Notes under the pieces: generated by a model
What the model was told of the DNA's origin: nothing
The model's database searches: none
Seen by the model: only the letters and a program-made list of their open reading frames with translations
Translations under genes and position numbers: made by a program
In this document: positions 39,132-48,015 of the stretch, in pieces
Layout of the letters: every line of letters starts with the position of its first letter
Numbering within the stretch: position 1 is the first letter of the stretch
Assembly (NCBI GenBank): GCA_016711265.1
Contig: JADJTI010000001.1
Location: forward strand, 372,001-436,000
From: Austwickia sp.
GTDB lineage: Bacteria; Actinomycetota; Actinomycetes; Actinomycetales; Dermatophilaceae
Reading direction: 5' to 3'
DNA length: 64,000 bases

Positions 39132-40145
39132 TCACCGGGCGTCGTACCAGTCCACAGCCTGCCGGGCGCCCTCGGCCACCCAGCTGGACAGCCGCTGCGG
39201 CTCCCGAATCGACACCCCACCCCCGGACTGCCAGGCAAGCCGGCCGAGCCATTCGACGTGGGCGGTGCGGATGCCGACGTCCAGCCGGCCGTCCGGGTGC
39301 TCGCGCCGCCACTCGTGGGGGTAGTAGTCGGCCACCCAGCGCGAACCCTGCGCCAGCGTCAATTCGACGACGGGGTCCCCCTCGCGCGGCTGGAACACCC
39401 CGGCGTCCAGGTCCCGGGATCGCGCTTGCGCCGGTGGGGTCCCGTCGACGTCCAGCACGGTGAGCTCCTGGATCCGGTCGAGCCGGAACAACCGGACGTC
39501 GCCGCTGCGGTGGCACCAGCCCTCCAGGTACCAGTGGCCGCCGACCGTGGTGACCCGCATCGGATCGACGTCCCGCTCGGTGGTTTCGTCGCGGGAAGGG
39601 ACCACGTAGTGCAGGTGGAGTCGGCGCCGATCCGTCAACGCCATGCGCACCTCACCCAGCAGCCCGGAGGCCTCGCCGGCGGCGATGTCCACGTGGATCC
39701 TCGAGCTGGCCGCATCGACACCCGGCAACGCGGCGGTGCCGATGGCCTGTTCGATCTTGGCCATCGCCTGCTCCACGACCTCCCGATCGGACAGACCGGG
39801 GACCGCCGCCAGCGTGCGCAGCCCCACGATCAGGGTGATCGCCTCGTCGACCCCGAGTCGCAGCGGGCGGGCGATGGTGTCGGCGTTGCCGAGGAACACC
39901 TTGCCGCTCTCCCACTCGGCGTCGATGAGGTCATCCGGCATGCCGCCGGGGGTCCCGCAGAGAAAGATGAGCGCCAGGTCGGCCTCGATCTGTTCGGTGG
40001 AGACGCCGAACTCCGCGGCGGCCTCGGCGATGTCCACCCCGGGGCGGCGCAGCAGCCACGGCACCATGGTGAGCAATCGGTCCAACCTCGCGGTGGCCGA
40101 CTCCGCCGGAGGGCGCCGGCTGCCCGACGCGCGCGCGCCCGTCAC
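39132..40145 (-). CDS. pafC: WYL-domain DNA-damage activator subunit PafC
   Basis: A 337-residue partner of PafB in the heterodimeric regulator PafBC. An N-terminal HTH domain (about 18-70, LDRLLTMVPWLLRRPGVDIA then EAAAEFGVS) is followed by a WYL domain (about 160-260; RRRLHLHYVVPSRDE, VGGHWYLEGWCHRSGDVRLF) and the WCX C-terminal extension. PafBC activates LexA-independent DNA-damage genes by helping sigma factor at RecA-NDp promoters. The GTG start overlaps the pafB stop (GTGA). Confidence 0.93.
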   Translation of the reverse strand: MTGARASGSRRPPAESATARLDRLLTMVPWLLRRPGVDIAEAAAEFGVSTEQIEADLALIFLCGTPGGMPDDLIDAEWESGKVFLGNADTIARPLRLGVDEAITLIVGLRTLAAVPGLSDREVVEQAMAKIEQAIGTAALPGVDAASSRIHVDIAAGEASGLLGEVRMALTDRRRLHLHYVVPSRDETTERDVDPMRVTTVGGHWYLEGWCHRSGDVRLFRLDRIQELTVLDVDGTPPAQARSRDLDAGVFQPREGDPVVELTLAQGSRWVADYYPHEWRREHPDGRLDVGIRTAHVEWLGRLAWQSGGGVSIREPQRLSSWVAEGARQAVDWYDAR

Positions 40146-41176
40146 GACGTCCCCGGAGAACCGGCGTCCGGGACCGCGGCGATGTGGGCCCGCAAGGCCC
40201 CTCGCAGCAGTTCGATCACCGCCTCGACCAGCTCGGGGGGCTGCAGCACCCGGACGTCCGGACCGTAACCGGCCAGTTGACCTGCGGCCACCTCCATGGT
40301 GGCAAAGGTCACCGTGAGCTCCGACCATCCAGGTTCAGTCGCTTCGGCGTTCGCCACCCCGGCTGCCCGGCGCCGCAGCTCCAGGCCCACGCCGTCACGC
40401 AGCAGCAGGTGGGCGGTCACCGGCACCGGGTCTGCGGAGACCGCCTCGATCATCGCAATCGAGTCGAGGTCGGCCGGGATGTCGTAGCTCCCGGGGGTGC
40501 CGGAACGCCGAACCTGACCAGTGATCCGGCCCAGCCGGAACACCCGGGGACCCTGGCGGTCCACGTCGTACCCGGTCACATACCACCGGCCGTGCCATGA
40601 CGTCAGTGACCAAGGTTGCACCCGACGCGTGGTCAGCGCCCCGCTCCCGCCGGTGCGGTATCGGAAGGTGACCGGGTAGGCGTTGACGACCGCCGACCGG
40701 ACGCCCTCGAACGCCGGCTCGACCGTGCGGACCCGGGGTTCGACCCCGACGAGCGAGGCGCCGTCGCGTTCCACCCCGGCCGCTGCCAGTTTGCGCATGG
40801 CCGTCGCCGCCGGCCCGGCCAGCGCCGCCTGCTCCCAGGCCTTGGCGGCCAAACCCAGCACCATCAACTCCTGCGAGCTGAAGGCGATCTCCGGCAGGGC
40901 GTACTCGCGTTTGTCGATGCGGTAGCCGATCTCGTCCTCAAACAGCCGGTCCAGCGGCGCGGCGATCAACGGGATACCTAGCTCACGCAGTTCGTCCTTG
41001 TCCCGCTCGAACATCCGGTCGAACGCCTCGTCGGAGGCGGCGCCGCCGTACTGGGCCACCGAAGCGCGGATCTGCTCCTTGGTCAGCGGGCGCCGGGTGT
41101 ACAGCAGTGCGATCACCAGGTTGAGCAGCCGTTCGGTCTTGGCGGCCACCATCGGCTGGCCGGAGGTGCGGGTCAC
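40142..41176 (-). CDS. pafB: WYL-domain DNA-damage activator subunit PafB
   Basis: A 344-residue WYL protein: N-terminal winged helix (KTERLLNLVIALLYTRRPLT), WYL domain (YPVTFRYRTG, WSLTSWHGRWYVTGYDVDRQ) and WCX domain (VRVLQPPELVEAVIELLRGA). GTG 41176 overlaps the stop of the antiporter gene by four bases; ATG 41152 is an internal alternative. Sites of the type PafBC recognises occur at 12676-12698, 15322-15344, 18961-18983 and 62580-62602 in this window. Confidence 0.93.
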   Translation of the reverse strand: MTRTSGQPMVAAKTERLLNLVIALLYTRRPLTKEQIRASVAQYGGAASDEAFDRMFERDKDELRELGIPLIAAPLDRLFEDEIGYRIDKREYALPEIAFSSQELMVLGLAAKAWEQAALAGPAATAMRKLAAAGVERDGASLVGVEPRVRTVEPAFEGVRSAVVNAYPVTFRYRTGGSGALTTRRVQPWSLTSWHGRWYVTGYDVDRQGPRVFRLGRITGQVRRSGTPGSYDIPADLDSIAMIEAVSADPVPVTAHLLLRDGVGLELRRRAAGVANAEATEPGWSELTVTFATMEVAAGQLAGYGPDVRVLQPPELVEAVIELLRGALRAHIAAVPDAGSPGTS

Positions 41177-42627
41177 CCCTGGCCACCCCCGGGTGGCGTG
41201 GCGACGTCGCAGGGGGTGTTCGCCGCGTCGGCGACCGGTGCCCCGGGGCCCCGTCCCCGCCCGATCACCGGCAGAGCAGCCACCGCCACCACCCCCACGG
41301 CCATCACCCACCCGACCAGGTGCGCCCACGCGGGGTCGGCAACGAAGATGCAGACCATCGCGACCAGGGTTGGCACCAGGTACCGGAACGTCCAGACCAC
41401 GTACCCCCCGAACGAGGGCATCGACACCCCGCCGTGCTCGGCGACGGCCTTCACCATGAAGTTCGGTCCGTTACCGATGTAGGTGATGGCGCCGCAGAAC
41501 ACCGAGCCCAGGCTGATGGCCACCAGATACACCTCCGGCACCCCCGCCACCCGCGGGTCGCCGGGGAGTTCCCGGGCCATCTCGAAGAAGGTGACGTACG
41601 TCGGCGCGTTGTCCAGCACCGAGGACAGGCCCCCGGTGAAGGCGAAGAAGGTGATCTCGTTCAACGGCAAGGAGGGGGCCACCTGCGACAGGTAGCGCAA
41701 GGCCGGGATCATCGTCAGGAAGATCCCGATGAACAGGGCGGCAACCTCACGGATCGGGCCCCAGGTGAAGCCGTTGTGGTGATAGCGCACGACGGGATCG
41801 CCGGCCCGCAGAGACACCACGGCCGCCGTCAGCATCACCAGCTCCCGCCAGGGGATGAACGCCGTGAACCCGGCGTGCCCCGTCTCGATGGCGTGCAGGT
41901 CGAGTGAGGGCAGGAACGCGACCGCCAGCACGATCATGGCCAGAAAGACGAAGTTGACCTGGCCCTCCAGTCGCAACCGGGTGACCCGCGCCTCGTCGGC
42001 GGCGATCGACTCGGGGGACTCCTCGGCGTACCGGCGCAGGTCGAGGAGGAAGTACACGACCAGGAGCAGGCCGTTGACGAACAGCCACTCGGGCAGCAGC
42101 TGGAGTGTCCAGGTGAAGGGCACCCCACGCAGGAATCCCAGGAACAGCGGAGGATCCCCCAGCGGGGTGAGCAGGCCACCGCAGTTGGCGATGATGAGGA
42201 TCGCGAAGACCACGGTGTGCACCCGGTGGCGGCGCTCGGCGTTGGTGTTGAGCAGCGGCCGGATGAGCAGCATCGCAGCCCCCGTGGTCCCGATCACGGA
42301 CGCCAGCACGGCGCCGACCGCCAGGAACGCGGTGTTGGTACGCGGGTGAGCGGGCAGGTCACCCGCCAGATAGATGCCGCCGGAGACGATGAACAGGCTG
42401 AGCAGCAAGACGATGAACTGGGAGTACTCGACCAGCGCGTGGGCGACAGCGCCGGGCAGACCACCCAGGATCATCCAGGCCGCCACCGGCACGCCGAGAG
42501 CCAAGGCAAGCCCCAGCTGGTACCGGGGCTGCTCCCACCGGTGCGCGGTCGCCGGGACCAGCGGGAAGACCGCGATGGCACCCAGCATGGCGACGAACGG
42601 GATCAGGCCCCACCACGGGACATCCAT
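41173..42627 (-). CDS. Sodium:proton antiporter / citrate-transporter-like membrane protein
   Basis: A 484-residue protein of the ion-transporter superfamily with about 11-12 membrane helices. The region ANCGGLLTPLGDPPLFLGFL and the mirrored GLSSVLDNAPTYVTFFE plus GSVFCGAITYIGNGPNFMVK are typical of NhaD/CitMHS-like antiporters with two half-helix hairpins. ATG 42627 has GGAGG eight bases upstream; the frame opens at 42636. It is translationally coupled to pafB (GTGA overlap), an unusual neighbour for a DNA-damage regulator. Transported ion is inferred only from family. Confidence 0.85.
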   Translation of the reverse strand: MDVPWWGLIPFVAMLGAIAVFPLVPATAHRWEQPRYQLGLALALGVPVAAWMILGGLPGAVAHALVEYSQFIVLLLSLFIVSGGIYLAGDLPAHPRTNTAFLAVGAVLASVIGTTGAAMLLIRPLLNTNAERRHRVHTVVFAILIIANCGGLLTPLGDPPLFLGFLRGVPFTWTLQLLPEWLFVNGLLLVVYFLLDLRRYAEESPESIAADEARVTRLRLEGQVNFVFLAMIVLAVAFLPSLDLHAIETGHAGFTAFIPWRELVMLTAAVVSLRAGDPVVRYHHNGFTWGPIREVAALFIGIFLTMIPALRYLSQVAPSLPLNEITFFAFTGGLSSVLDNAPTYVTFFEMARELPGDPRVAGVPEVYLVAISLGSVFCGAITYIGNGPNFMVKAVAEHGGVSMPSFGGYVVWTFRYLVPTLVAMVCIFVADPAWAHLVGWVMAVGVVAVAALPVIGRGRGPGAPVADAANTPCDVATPPGGGQG

Positions 42628-42744
42628 GCCACTCACCTCCCCGGCGTGTGTCAGCCACTGTAGTGAGTGTCACCTCCCGCGCCGAGAGGCGCAGCGTTTC
42701 GGCGCGATCGGCGGCAGGTTCGCCGAGCCAGGCGTGCGCGGACG

Positions 42745-43770
42745 TCAGCCGGCGTCGAGGATGTCCAGCACGAACACCAGCGTGTCGTTGGGCTTGATGT
42801 CCCCTTGCCCCTGGGCGCCGTACCCCTTGGCGGGCGGCACCACCAGCAGCAAACGGGACCCGACCGGCTGGCCGACCAGGGTCTCGTCCCATCCCTTGAT
42901 GAGTTTGCCGGCGCCGATCTGGAAGTCGGCGTAGCCATGCTCGGTTCGGCCGGAGTAGTCGAATGGTGTTCCCGGGTTCGCCCAGGTCACACCCGTGTAG
43001 GTGACCCTGAGCATCTGACCCTTCTGCACCTTCGGGCCGGTGCCGACGATCAACGGCTGGGCGATCAGGGTCTTGGGGGCTGCCGTCTTGGGCACGGTGA
43101 TGGTCGCCGGGTCCTTGATCGTGGCGCCCATGGCGACCGTCGGCAGCCCTGGCTTGGGCGCCACCGGAGTGCCGGACGCGGCCTTGGGCGGCGTGCGGGC
43201 CGACACCACGTCGAAGTAGAAGACCATCGTGTCGGTCGCGGCGATGCCGCGCTCGGCGTTGCCCTCCGCACCGAACAGGTCCGACCCCGGCAACGCGATC
43301 AGGACCTTGGCGCCAGCCTTCTGTTGGACCATGGTGTCCCGAATGCCCGCCAGCAGGTTCGTCTCGTTCAGCCGCAGGGTCGCCTCATCCGCCTTGCTCG
43401 CTTCCAGCGTGGCGCCGTTCTTGCCCGACACCAGTGCATAGCGCACGTTGAGGATCGAGTCAGTGGTGAGCGCCACCCCCGTGCCCGGGGTGATCACCCG
43501 GTAGCCGCGATCCGCCGTGAACGGCGTCTTCGCGAACTTGACCACCGGGGCGGCGCCCTTGGCGGCGGTTACCGTCACCGCGTCCAGCCCGCTCGAGACG
43601 CCAATCGGCGGGGTCGTCCCGGTCGTCGTGGCGTCCGCTGCGCCGCTGGTCGAGCCGGCGGGGCTGGACGGGCTGGCCGGATCGCCCGATCCCCCGCATC
43701 CGGTGGCCAGGAGTGCGACGGACAGCGCCGTGGGGATCAGCAGGCGCAGACGGGTGGACGGTGCGGACAT
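42745..43770 (-). CDS. FKBP-type peptidyl-prolyl isomerase lipoprotein
   Basis: A 341-residue secreted lipoprotein. The signal peptide ends in LLATGC (Cys25 is lipidated), followed by a Ser/Thr/Pro/Gly linker. The C-terminal domain (about 235-341) is an FKBP fold with DYSGRTEHGYADFQIGAGK, KGWDETLVGQPVGSRLLLVV and PAKGYG; an upstream domain (about 80-190) looks like a second, degenerate FKBP. ATG 43770 is used instead of the frame opening at 43854 because it gives the signal peptide. FKBPs commonly follow pafA in proteasome clusters. Confidence 0.9.
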   Translation of the reverse strand: MSAPSTRLRLLIPTALSVALLATGCGGSGDPASPSSPAGSTSGAADATTTGTTPPIGVSSGLDAVTVTAAKGAAPVVKFAKTPFTADRGYRVITPGTGVALTTDSILNVRYALVSGKNGATLEASKADEATLRLNETNLLAGIRDTMVQQKAGAKVLIALPGSDLFGAEGNAERGIAATDTMVFYFDVVSARTPPKAASGTPVAPKPGLPTVAMGATIKDPATITVPKTAAPKTLIAQPLIVGTGPKVQKGQMLRVTYTGVTWANPGTPFDYSGRTEHGYADFQIGAGKLIKGWDETLVGQPVGSRLLLVVPPAKGYGAQGQGDIKPNDTLVFVLDILDAG

Positions 43771-43859
43771 CGACCTTCGATTCGTTGACGAGGCAACAAC
43801 CCGCCCACCATAACCCGCCCCCCAGGCCGCTTCGCGCAAGGCCGGGCCGGGCAACCCGC

Positions 43860-45296
43860 TCAGCTGGCCCCCGGGTGTGGGTCCGGTTGGGATTGTAAGG
43901 ATTCCGTGACCTTAGCGGGCTCCCCCAGAGCCTGCAGCAGACGTTCCACGCGGGGATCGTCGGCCACGAACGGGTCCTTGCACATGACGGTGCGCGCCGC
44001 CTCGTCGTTGAGCCGCAAATGGCTCCAGTCGACGGTGTAATCCCGTCCGTGAGCGCTTGCCGCGGCCACGAACCGACCACGCATCCGGGCCCTGGTGGTC
44101 TGCGGGGGCGTGCTCATCGCCTGGATCACCTGCTGATCCCCGACCACCACCCGAGCCCGGCCGGCCCGGCGTAGGAGGCTGGCCAGCCCGCGGCCCGGTT
44201 GCAGGTCGTGATAGGCCAAGTCCAGTTGTGCCAGCCGGGGGTGACCCAGCGACAGCCCGTGCCGCTGCGCGTACCGATCGATCAGGTGGAGCTTGGCCAC
44301 CCAGTCGATCTCGGTGGCCAGCTCGTCGGGACGGCCGGTCTCGACGGCCTCCAGGACGCGGGTCCACAGCTCGAACACCTCCTCATCCATCGGCCGCGCC
44401 GGACCCCGGTCCTGCAGGTACGCAGCCACCGCGGCATGGTAAGTGCGTTGGATGTCGAGAGCGCTGACGGTCGACCCGCGCTGAGTGCGTACGAGCGCAC
44501 GCCCGGTGAGATCGCGTGACATCGCACGGATGGCTGCCGGTTTGCTCGGCAGGCTCAGGTCCGGCAACGGCACACCGGCCTCGATCACCCGCAGCACCAG
44601 GTCCGTCGAGCCGACCTTGAGAAGGGTCGATGCCTGGAGCAGGTTGGAGTCTCCCACGATGACGTGCAGCCTCCGGTACCGCTGGGCGTCCGCGTGCGGC
44701 TCGTCCCGGGTGTTGATCATCGGGCGTGCCCGGGTGGTCGCCGATGACGCCCCCTCCCACATGACGTCGGCCCGTTGGGACAGACAGTACGTCGGCGAGT
44801 CGCCGCTGCCGGGTTCGGCGGGCACCAGCCGTCCTGCGCCACAGATCAGCTGCCGGGACATCAGGAACGGCAGGAGGCGTTCGGTGAGCGCGAACAGGTC
44901 GCCATCCCGGTCGACCAGGTAGTTCTCGTGGCAGCCGTAGGAATTGCCTGCCGAATCCACGTTGTTCTTGAACACGTAGATCTCGGCGTCGATGTTCTCC
45001 AGGGTGAGCCGTGCCCTGGCCTGATCGGCCAACTCGAGAATGAACCGGTCCCCCGCCTGCTCCTGGGCCAGCAGGTCCGGCAGGGTGTCGCATTCGGCGG
45101 TGGCGTATTCGGGGTGGTTGCCCACATCCAGGTAGAGCCGCGAGCCGTTGGCCAGGAAGACGTTGGAGGAGCGGGCCCGAGCCACGACCGAACGGAACAT
45201 GTATCGCGCCACCTCGTCCGGCCCCAGTTTGCGGGTGCCCTGACGGGTGCAGGCCAGGCCGTATTCGGTCTCGATGCCGTAGATCCGCCGATCCAT
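43860..45296 (-). CDS. pafA: Pup--protein ligase PafA
   Basis: A 478-residue glutamine-synthetase-like ligase that uses ATP to join the C-terminal glutamate of Pup to lysines of substrate proteins. The N-terminus MDRRIYGIETEYGLACT, FLANGSRLYLDVGNHPEYAT (catalytic Asp in LDVGN), ENIDAEIYVFKNNVDSAGNS and RRLHVIVGDSN are characteristic. TAGAGT lies six bases before the ATG, suggesting a leaderless start. Unlike usual clusters it is separated from prcA by a divergent CAP-domain gene. Confidence 0.96.
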   Translation of the reverse strand: MDRRIYGIETEYGLACTRQGTRKLGPDEVARYMFRSVVARARSSNVFLANGSRLYLDVGNHPEYATAECDTLPDLLAQEQAGDRFILELADQARARLTLENIDAEIYVFKNNVDSAGNSYGCHENYLVDRDGDLFALTERLLPFLMSRQLICGAGRLVPAEPGSGDSPTYCLSQRADVMWEGASSATTRARPMINTRDEPHADAQRYRRLHVIVGDSNLLQASTLLKVGSTDLVLRVIEAGVPLPDLSLPSKPAAIRAMSRDLTGRALVRTQRGSTVSALDIQRTYHAAVAAYLQDRGPARPMDEEVFELWTRVLEAVETGRPDELATEIDWVAKLHLIDRYAQRHGLSLGHPRLAQLDLAYHDLQPGRGLASLLRRAGRARVVVGDQQVIQAMSTPPQTTRARMRGRFVAAASAHGRDYTVDWSHLRLNDEAARTVMCKDPFVADDPRVERLLQALGEPAKVTESLQSQPDPHPGAS

Positions 45297-45400
45297 GAGG
45301 CGACTCTACGCAGCCGTCGACAGCAGGCGTCCGGGGTTCAGACCTGGACCCCGGCGGCCGATCGGAAGGGGACCGATCGGATCGACGCGAAGGGCCACCC

Positions 45401-46189
45401 ATGCCTACCGCCCCACGAGCTCTGGCCGTGGTGCTGCCACTGCTTGCCGGATGTCTCATCCCGGCGACCTCCCCGGCCCAGGCTGCCCCGGCCCCGTCGA
45501 ACACCTGCCGCACGGTGAGCGCCGGACGGAGCTGCGTCGGTCCGGCGAAGGTGGTCCGCGACCGGGTGACCAAGGATCGATACGGGCGCAGGGTGCGCAC
45601 CGTGGTACGGCAGCAGACCCAGACCCTGACCACCGCCCGCACGATCACGACCACCCTCGTGACCACGACGACGACCACCGTCGGTCGCGCCAGACCGGTC
45701 GTACGCACCACCCGCACAGCACGGGTCACGCCCGTGCCCGCCCGCCTCTCCTCCCCCACGCCGGCACCTACACCCGCCCCCGAACCGGCCACGCTCTCAG
45801 CGGCGGACTGGGAACACCGGGTGTTCGAGCTGACCAACGCCCAGCGGGTCGCCCACGGGGTGGCGCCGTTCCTCCCCGACCCGTGTGCCTCCGCGGTGGC
45901 TCGCGACTGGTCAGCCACCATGCTGGCCACCTCCGCCTACGTCCACCGCGGCGATTGGGTGCCGTTGCGGGAGTGCGCCCAGGCGCAGGGATCCTGGCAG
46001 GCCATGGCGGAGAACATCTACCGCGGCAACCCCACCTGGGACCTCACGCCCGAGACCGCGGTGCAGGGGTGGATGGCCTCACCCGGGCACCGCGCCAACA
46101 TCCTCAACCCGGCGCTGACCCGGCTCGGCGTCGGCTTCGCCGGACGGTACGGCGGGAACCACTTCGCCACCCAGAACTTCTGGGGTTGA
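45401..46189 (+). CDS. Secreted CAP (SCP/PR-1)-domain protein
   Basis: A 262-residue exported protein. The N-terminal hydrophobic segment contains LLAGC, a possible lipobox, and could alternatively be cut at SPAQA. A Thr/Arg-rich, low-complexity linker (about 50-130) leads to a CAP domain (about 136-262; WEHRVFELTNAQRVAHGVAP, SAYVHRGDW, MAENIYRGNP, GWMASPGHRANILNP). CAP proteins bind lipids or act in the wall; the role here is unknown. It is the only plus-strand gene inside the proteasome cluster, between prcA and pafA. Confidence 0.87.
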   Translation: MPTAPRALAVVLPLLAGCLIPATSPAQAAPAPSNTCRTVSAGRSCVGPAKVVRDRVTKDRYGRRVRTVVRQQTQTLTTARTITTTLVTTTTTTVGRARPVVRTTRTARVTPVPARLSSPTPAPTPAPEPATLSAADWEHRVFELTNAQRVAHGVAPFLPDPCASAVARDWSATMLATSAYVHRGDWVPLRECAQAQGSWQAMAENIYRGNPTWDLTPETAVQGWMASPGHRANILNPALTRLGVGFAGRYGGNHFATQNFWG

Positions 46190-46197
46190 GCGGGCCG

Positions 46198-46878
46198 CTA
46201 CCCGATCAGCAGCCCAGCCAGGGCATCCGGGCCGAGTCGCCGGAAGGTACGCCGGTCGCGGGCCCGGTCGAGCAGGGCCACCTCCACCTGGGCCGGGCTG
46301 AGCGGGGCACTGGTGCCGAGTACATCCAGAGCCACCCTGAGCGCAGCCGGCAACGTCATCCCCGGGAGCCACTCCTGACGCATTCGCCGGGCCAGCGGCT
46401 CCCAGTCACCGCCGACCACGACGTACCCCGGCTCATCGGTGACCGACCCGTCGTACCCGAGCCGGTAGATCTGATCGCGGTCGGGGGTCTGGCCCACCTC
46501 GCCGACCACCAATTCCACCTCGAACGGCTTGGACGCCTGGGTGAAGACCGCAGCCAACGTCTGGGCGTACATCTGGGCCAGGGCGCGGGCGCTGACATCG
46601 GCGCGATCGTAGGAGTAGCCGCGCAGGTCGGCGTACCGGATGCCGGCGACCCGCAGCGTTTCGAACTCGTTGTACTTGCCGACTCCGGCAAACCCGATCC
46701 GGTCGTAGATCTCCCCGATCTTCTGCAGCATCCGCGACGGGTTCTCGGCCACGAACAAGACCCCGGCGGCGCACCCGCAGACCACCACGGACCGGCCCTT
46801 ACCGATCCCCGTGCGCGCGAACTCGGCGCGGTCGGCGATGAGCTGGTCGGGTGATACATAGAAGCCGGGGGAGCTCAT
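46198..46878 (-). CDS. prcA: Proteasome alpha subunit
   Basis: A 226-residue alpha subunit that forms the outer rings and gate of the 20S core particle. The N-terminal helix region (FYVSPDQLIADRAEFARTGI with the GKGRS that follows), SRMLQKIGEIYDRIGFAGVG and the C-terminal tail match actinobacterial PrcA. ATG 46878 overlaps the prcB stop (ATGA); the frame is open further upstream but is not coding there. Its C-terminal end (LGPDALAGLLIG) is somewhat shorter than the acidic tails seen in mycobacteria. Confidence 0.96.
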   Translation of the reverse strand: MSSPGFYVSPDQLIADRAEFARTGIGKGRSVVVCGCAAGVLFVAENPSRMLQKIGEIYDRIGFAGVGKYNEFETLRVAGIRYADLRGYSYDRADVSARALAQMYAQTLAAVFTQASKPFEVELVVGEVGQTPDRDQIYRLGYDGSVTDEPGYVVVGGDWEPLARRMRQEWLPGMTLPAALRVALDVLGTSAPLSPAQVEVALLDRARDRRTFRRLGPDALAGLLIG

Positions 46879-47750
46879 CGGGCGCTCCCGGTGGAGTCGT
46901 GCCGCTGGGTCAGGACGGCCGTGCCAACCTCGGCGAGGTCGGCCTCCGGGACCAGCCGGGCGCCGTCGGCGTCGACGATGGCGGCGCTGGGCCAGATTCT
47001 GCGGCCGAGGTCGGGACCCCCGGTGCCGGTGTCGTCGTCCGCGGCGTCGTACAGCGCCTCCACGGCCACTCGGACCCCCTGGTCTGCGGTCAGGCCGGGT
47101 GACCAGAGCTTCTTCAGGGCGCCGCGGGCGAACATCGACCCGGACCCGAGGCTGTGGTGGTCGCGTTCCTCGTAACACCCGCCGGCCACGTCGTAGGAGA
47201 AGATTCGGCCCCGGCCGGGCCCGCCTGCCGGCCCCGCGTCGTACCCGGCGAACACCGGCAGCACGACCATCCCCTGCATGGCCAAGCCCAGGTTGCCGCG
47301 GATCATCGTGGCCAGCCGGTTGGCCTTGCCCTCCAGGGACAGTGCCGTGCCTTCGATCTTCTCGTAGTGCTCCAGCTCAACCTGGTAGAGCTTGACGAGC
47401 TCTAGCGCCAGTCCGGCCATCCCGGCCACCCCGAGGGCACAGTCCTCATCTGCCAGGAACACCTTGTCCATATCGCGCGCCGCGATGAGGTGCCCCACGG
47501 TGGCTCGCCGGTCCCCCGCCATGACCACCCCGCCGCCGATGGTCAGGGTGACGATCGTGGTCCCGTGCGGGGCGGCGACCGGCGGTGCGCTGCCGGCTGC
47601 CGTGGAGGCCGTCGCGTTGAGCGTGCTCAACGATATCCGGCCACCAGGGAGTAGGTCCGGTCGGAAAACCCCCACGAAGTCCGCGAACGACGACGACCCG
47701 GGCGTCAGGTACGGCGCCGGCAGAGCTCCCCCAGGGGCGAACGGGGTCAC
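46875..47750 (-). CDS. prcB: Proteasome beta subunit
   Basis: A 291-residue catalytic subunit of the 20S proteasome. A 63-residue propeptide ends in PHG; cleavage exposes Thr64 as the N-terminal nucleophile (TTIVTLTIGGGVVMAGDRRA). Counting from it, Asp17 and Lys33 (DMDKVF) complete the active site. The start overlaps the pup stop and the end overlaps prcA, so pup-prcB-prcA are translationally coupled. Confidence 0.97.
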   Translation of the reverse strand: MTPFAPGGALPAPYLTPGSSSFADFVGVFRPDLLPGGRISLSTLNATASTAAGSAPPVAAPHGTTIVTLTIGGGVVMAGDRRATVGHLIAARDMDKVFLADEDCALGVAGMAGLALELVKLYQVELEHYEKIEGTALSLEGKANRLATMIRGNLGLAMQGMVVLPVFAGYDAGPAGGPGRGRIFSYDVAGGCYEERDHHSLGSGSMFARGALKKLWSPGLTADQGVRVAVEALYDAADDDTGTGGPDLGRRIWPSAAIVDADGARLVPEADLAEVGTAVLTQRHDSTGSAR

Positions 47751-47950
47751 TGGCCGCCCTTCTGGACGAACCCACGCACGAACTCCTCGGCGTTCGACTC
47801 CAGCACAGCGTCGATCTCGTCAAGCACCGAGTCGATGTCGTGGTCCAGTTCGGCCTTGCGGGCGTCCAACCCCGGCGCCGGTGGCGGTTCGGGCTGGGGG
47901 TCCGGCTCCGGGCGTGAGCGCTCCGCTCGTGCCTGTTCCTGACCAGCCAT
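47747..47950 (-). CDS. pup: Prokaryotic ubiquitin-like protein Pup
   Basis: A 67-residue disordered tag protein. The C-terminal half (LDHDIDSVLDEIDAVLESNA then EEFVRGFVQKGGQ) forms the coiled coil that Arc recognises. It ends in GGQ, so Dop must deamidate the last Gln to Glu before PafA can ligate it. The N-terminal part is rich in Pro and Glu. ATGA overlap with prcB. Confidence 0.97.
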   Translation of the reverse strand: MAGQEQARAERSRPEPDPQPEPPPAPGLDARKAELDHDIDSVLDEIDAVLESNAEEFVRGFVQKGGQ

Positions 47951-48015
47951 GCGCTGCCTCCTCGGACCTGCCTGGGCGCCGTCTGCTCGACTCTAGCCGC
48001 AGCCGGGTACGGCGC

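Noticed and set aside
45303..45320. PafBC-type promoter before pafA
   Set aside because: TGTCGACG and TAGAGT are present, but the distance is two bases too short and the core deviates.
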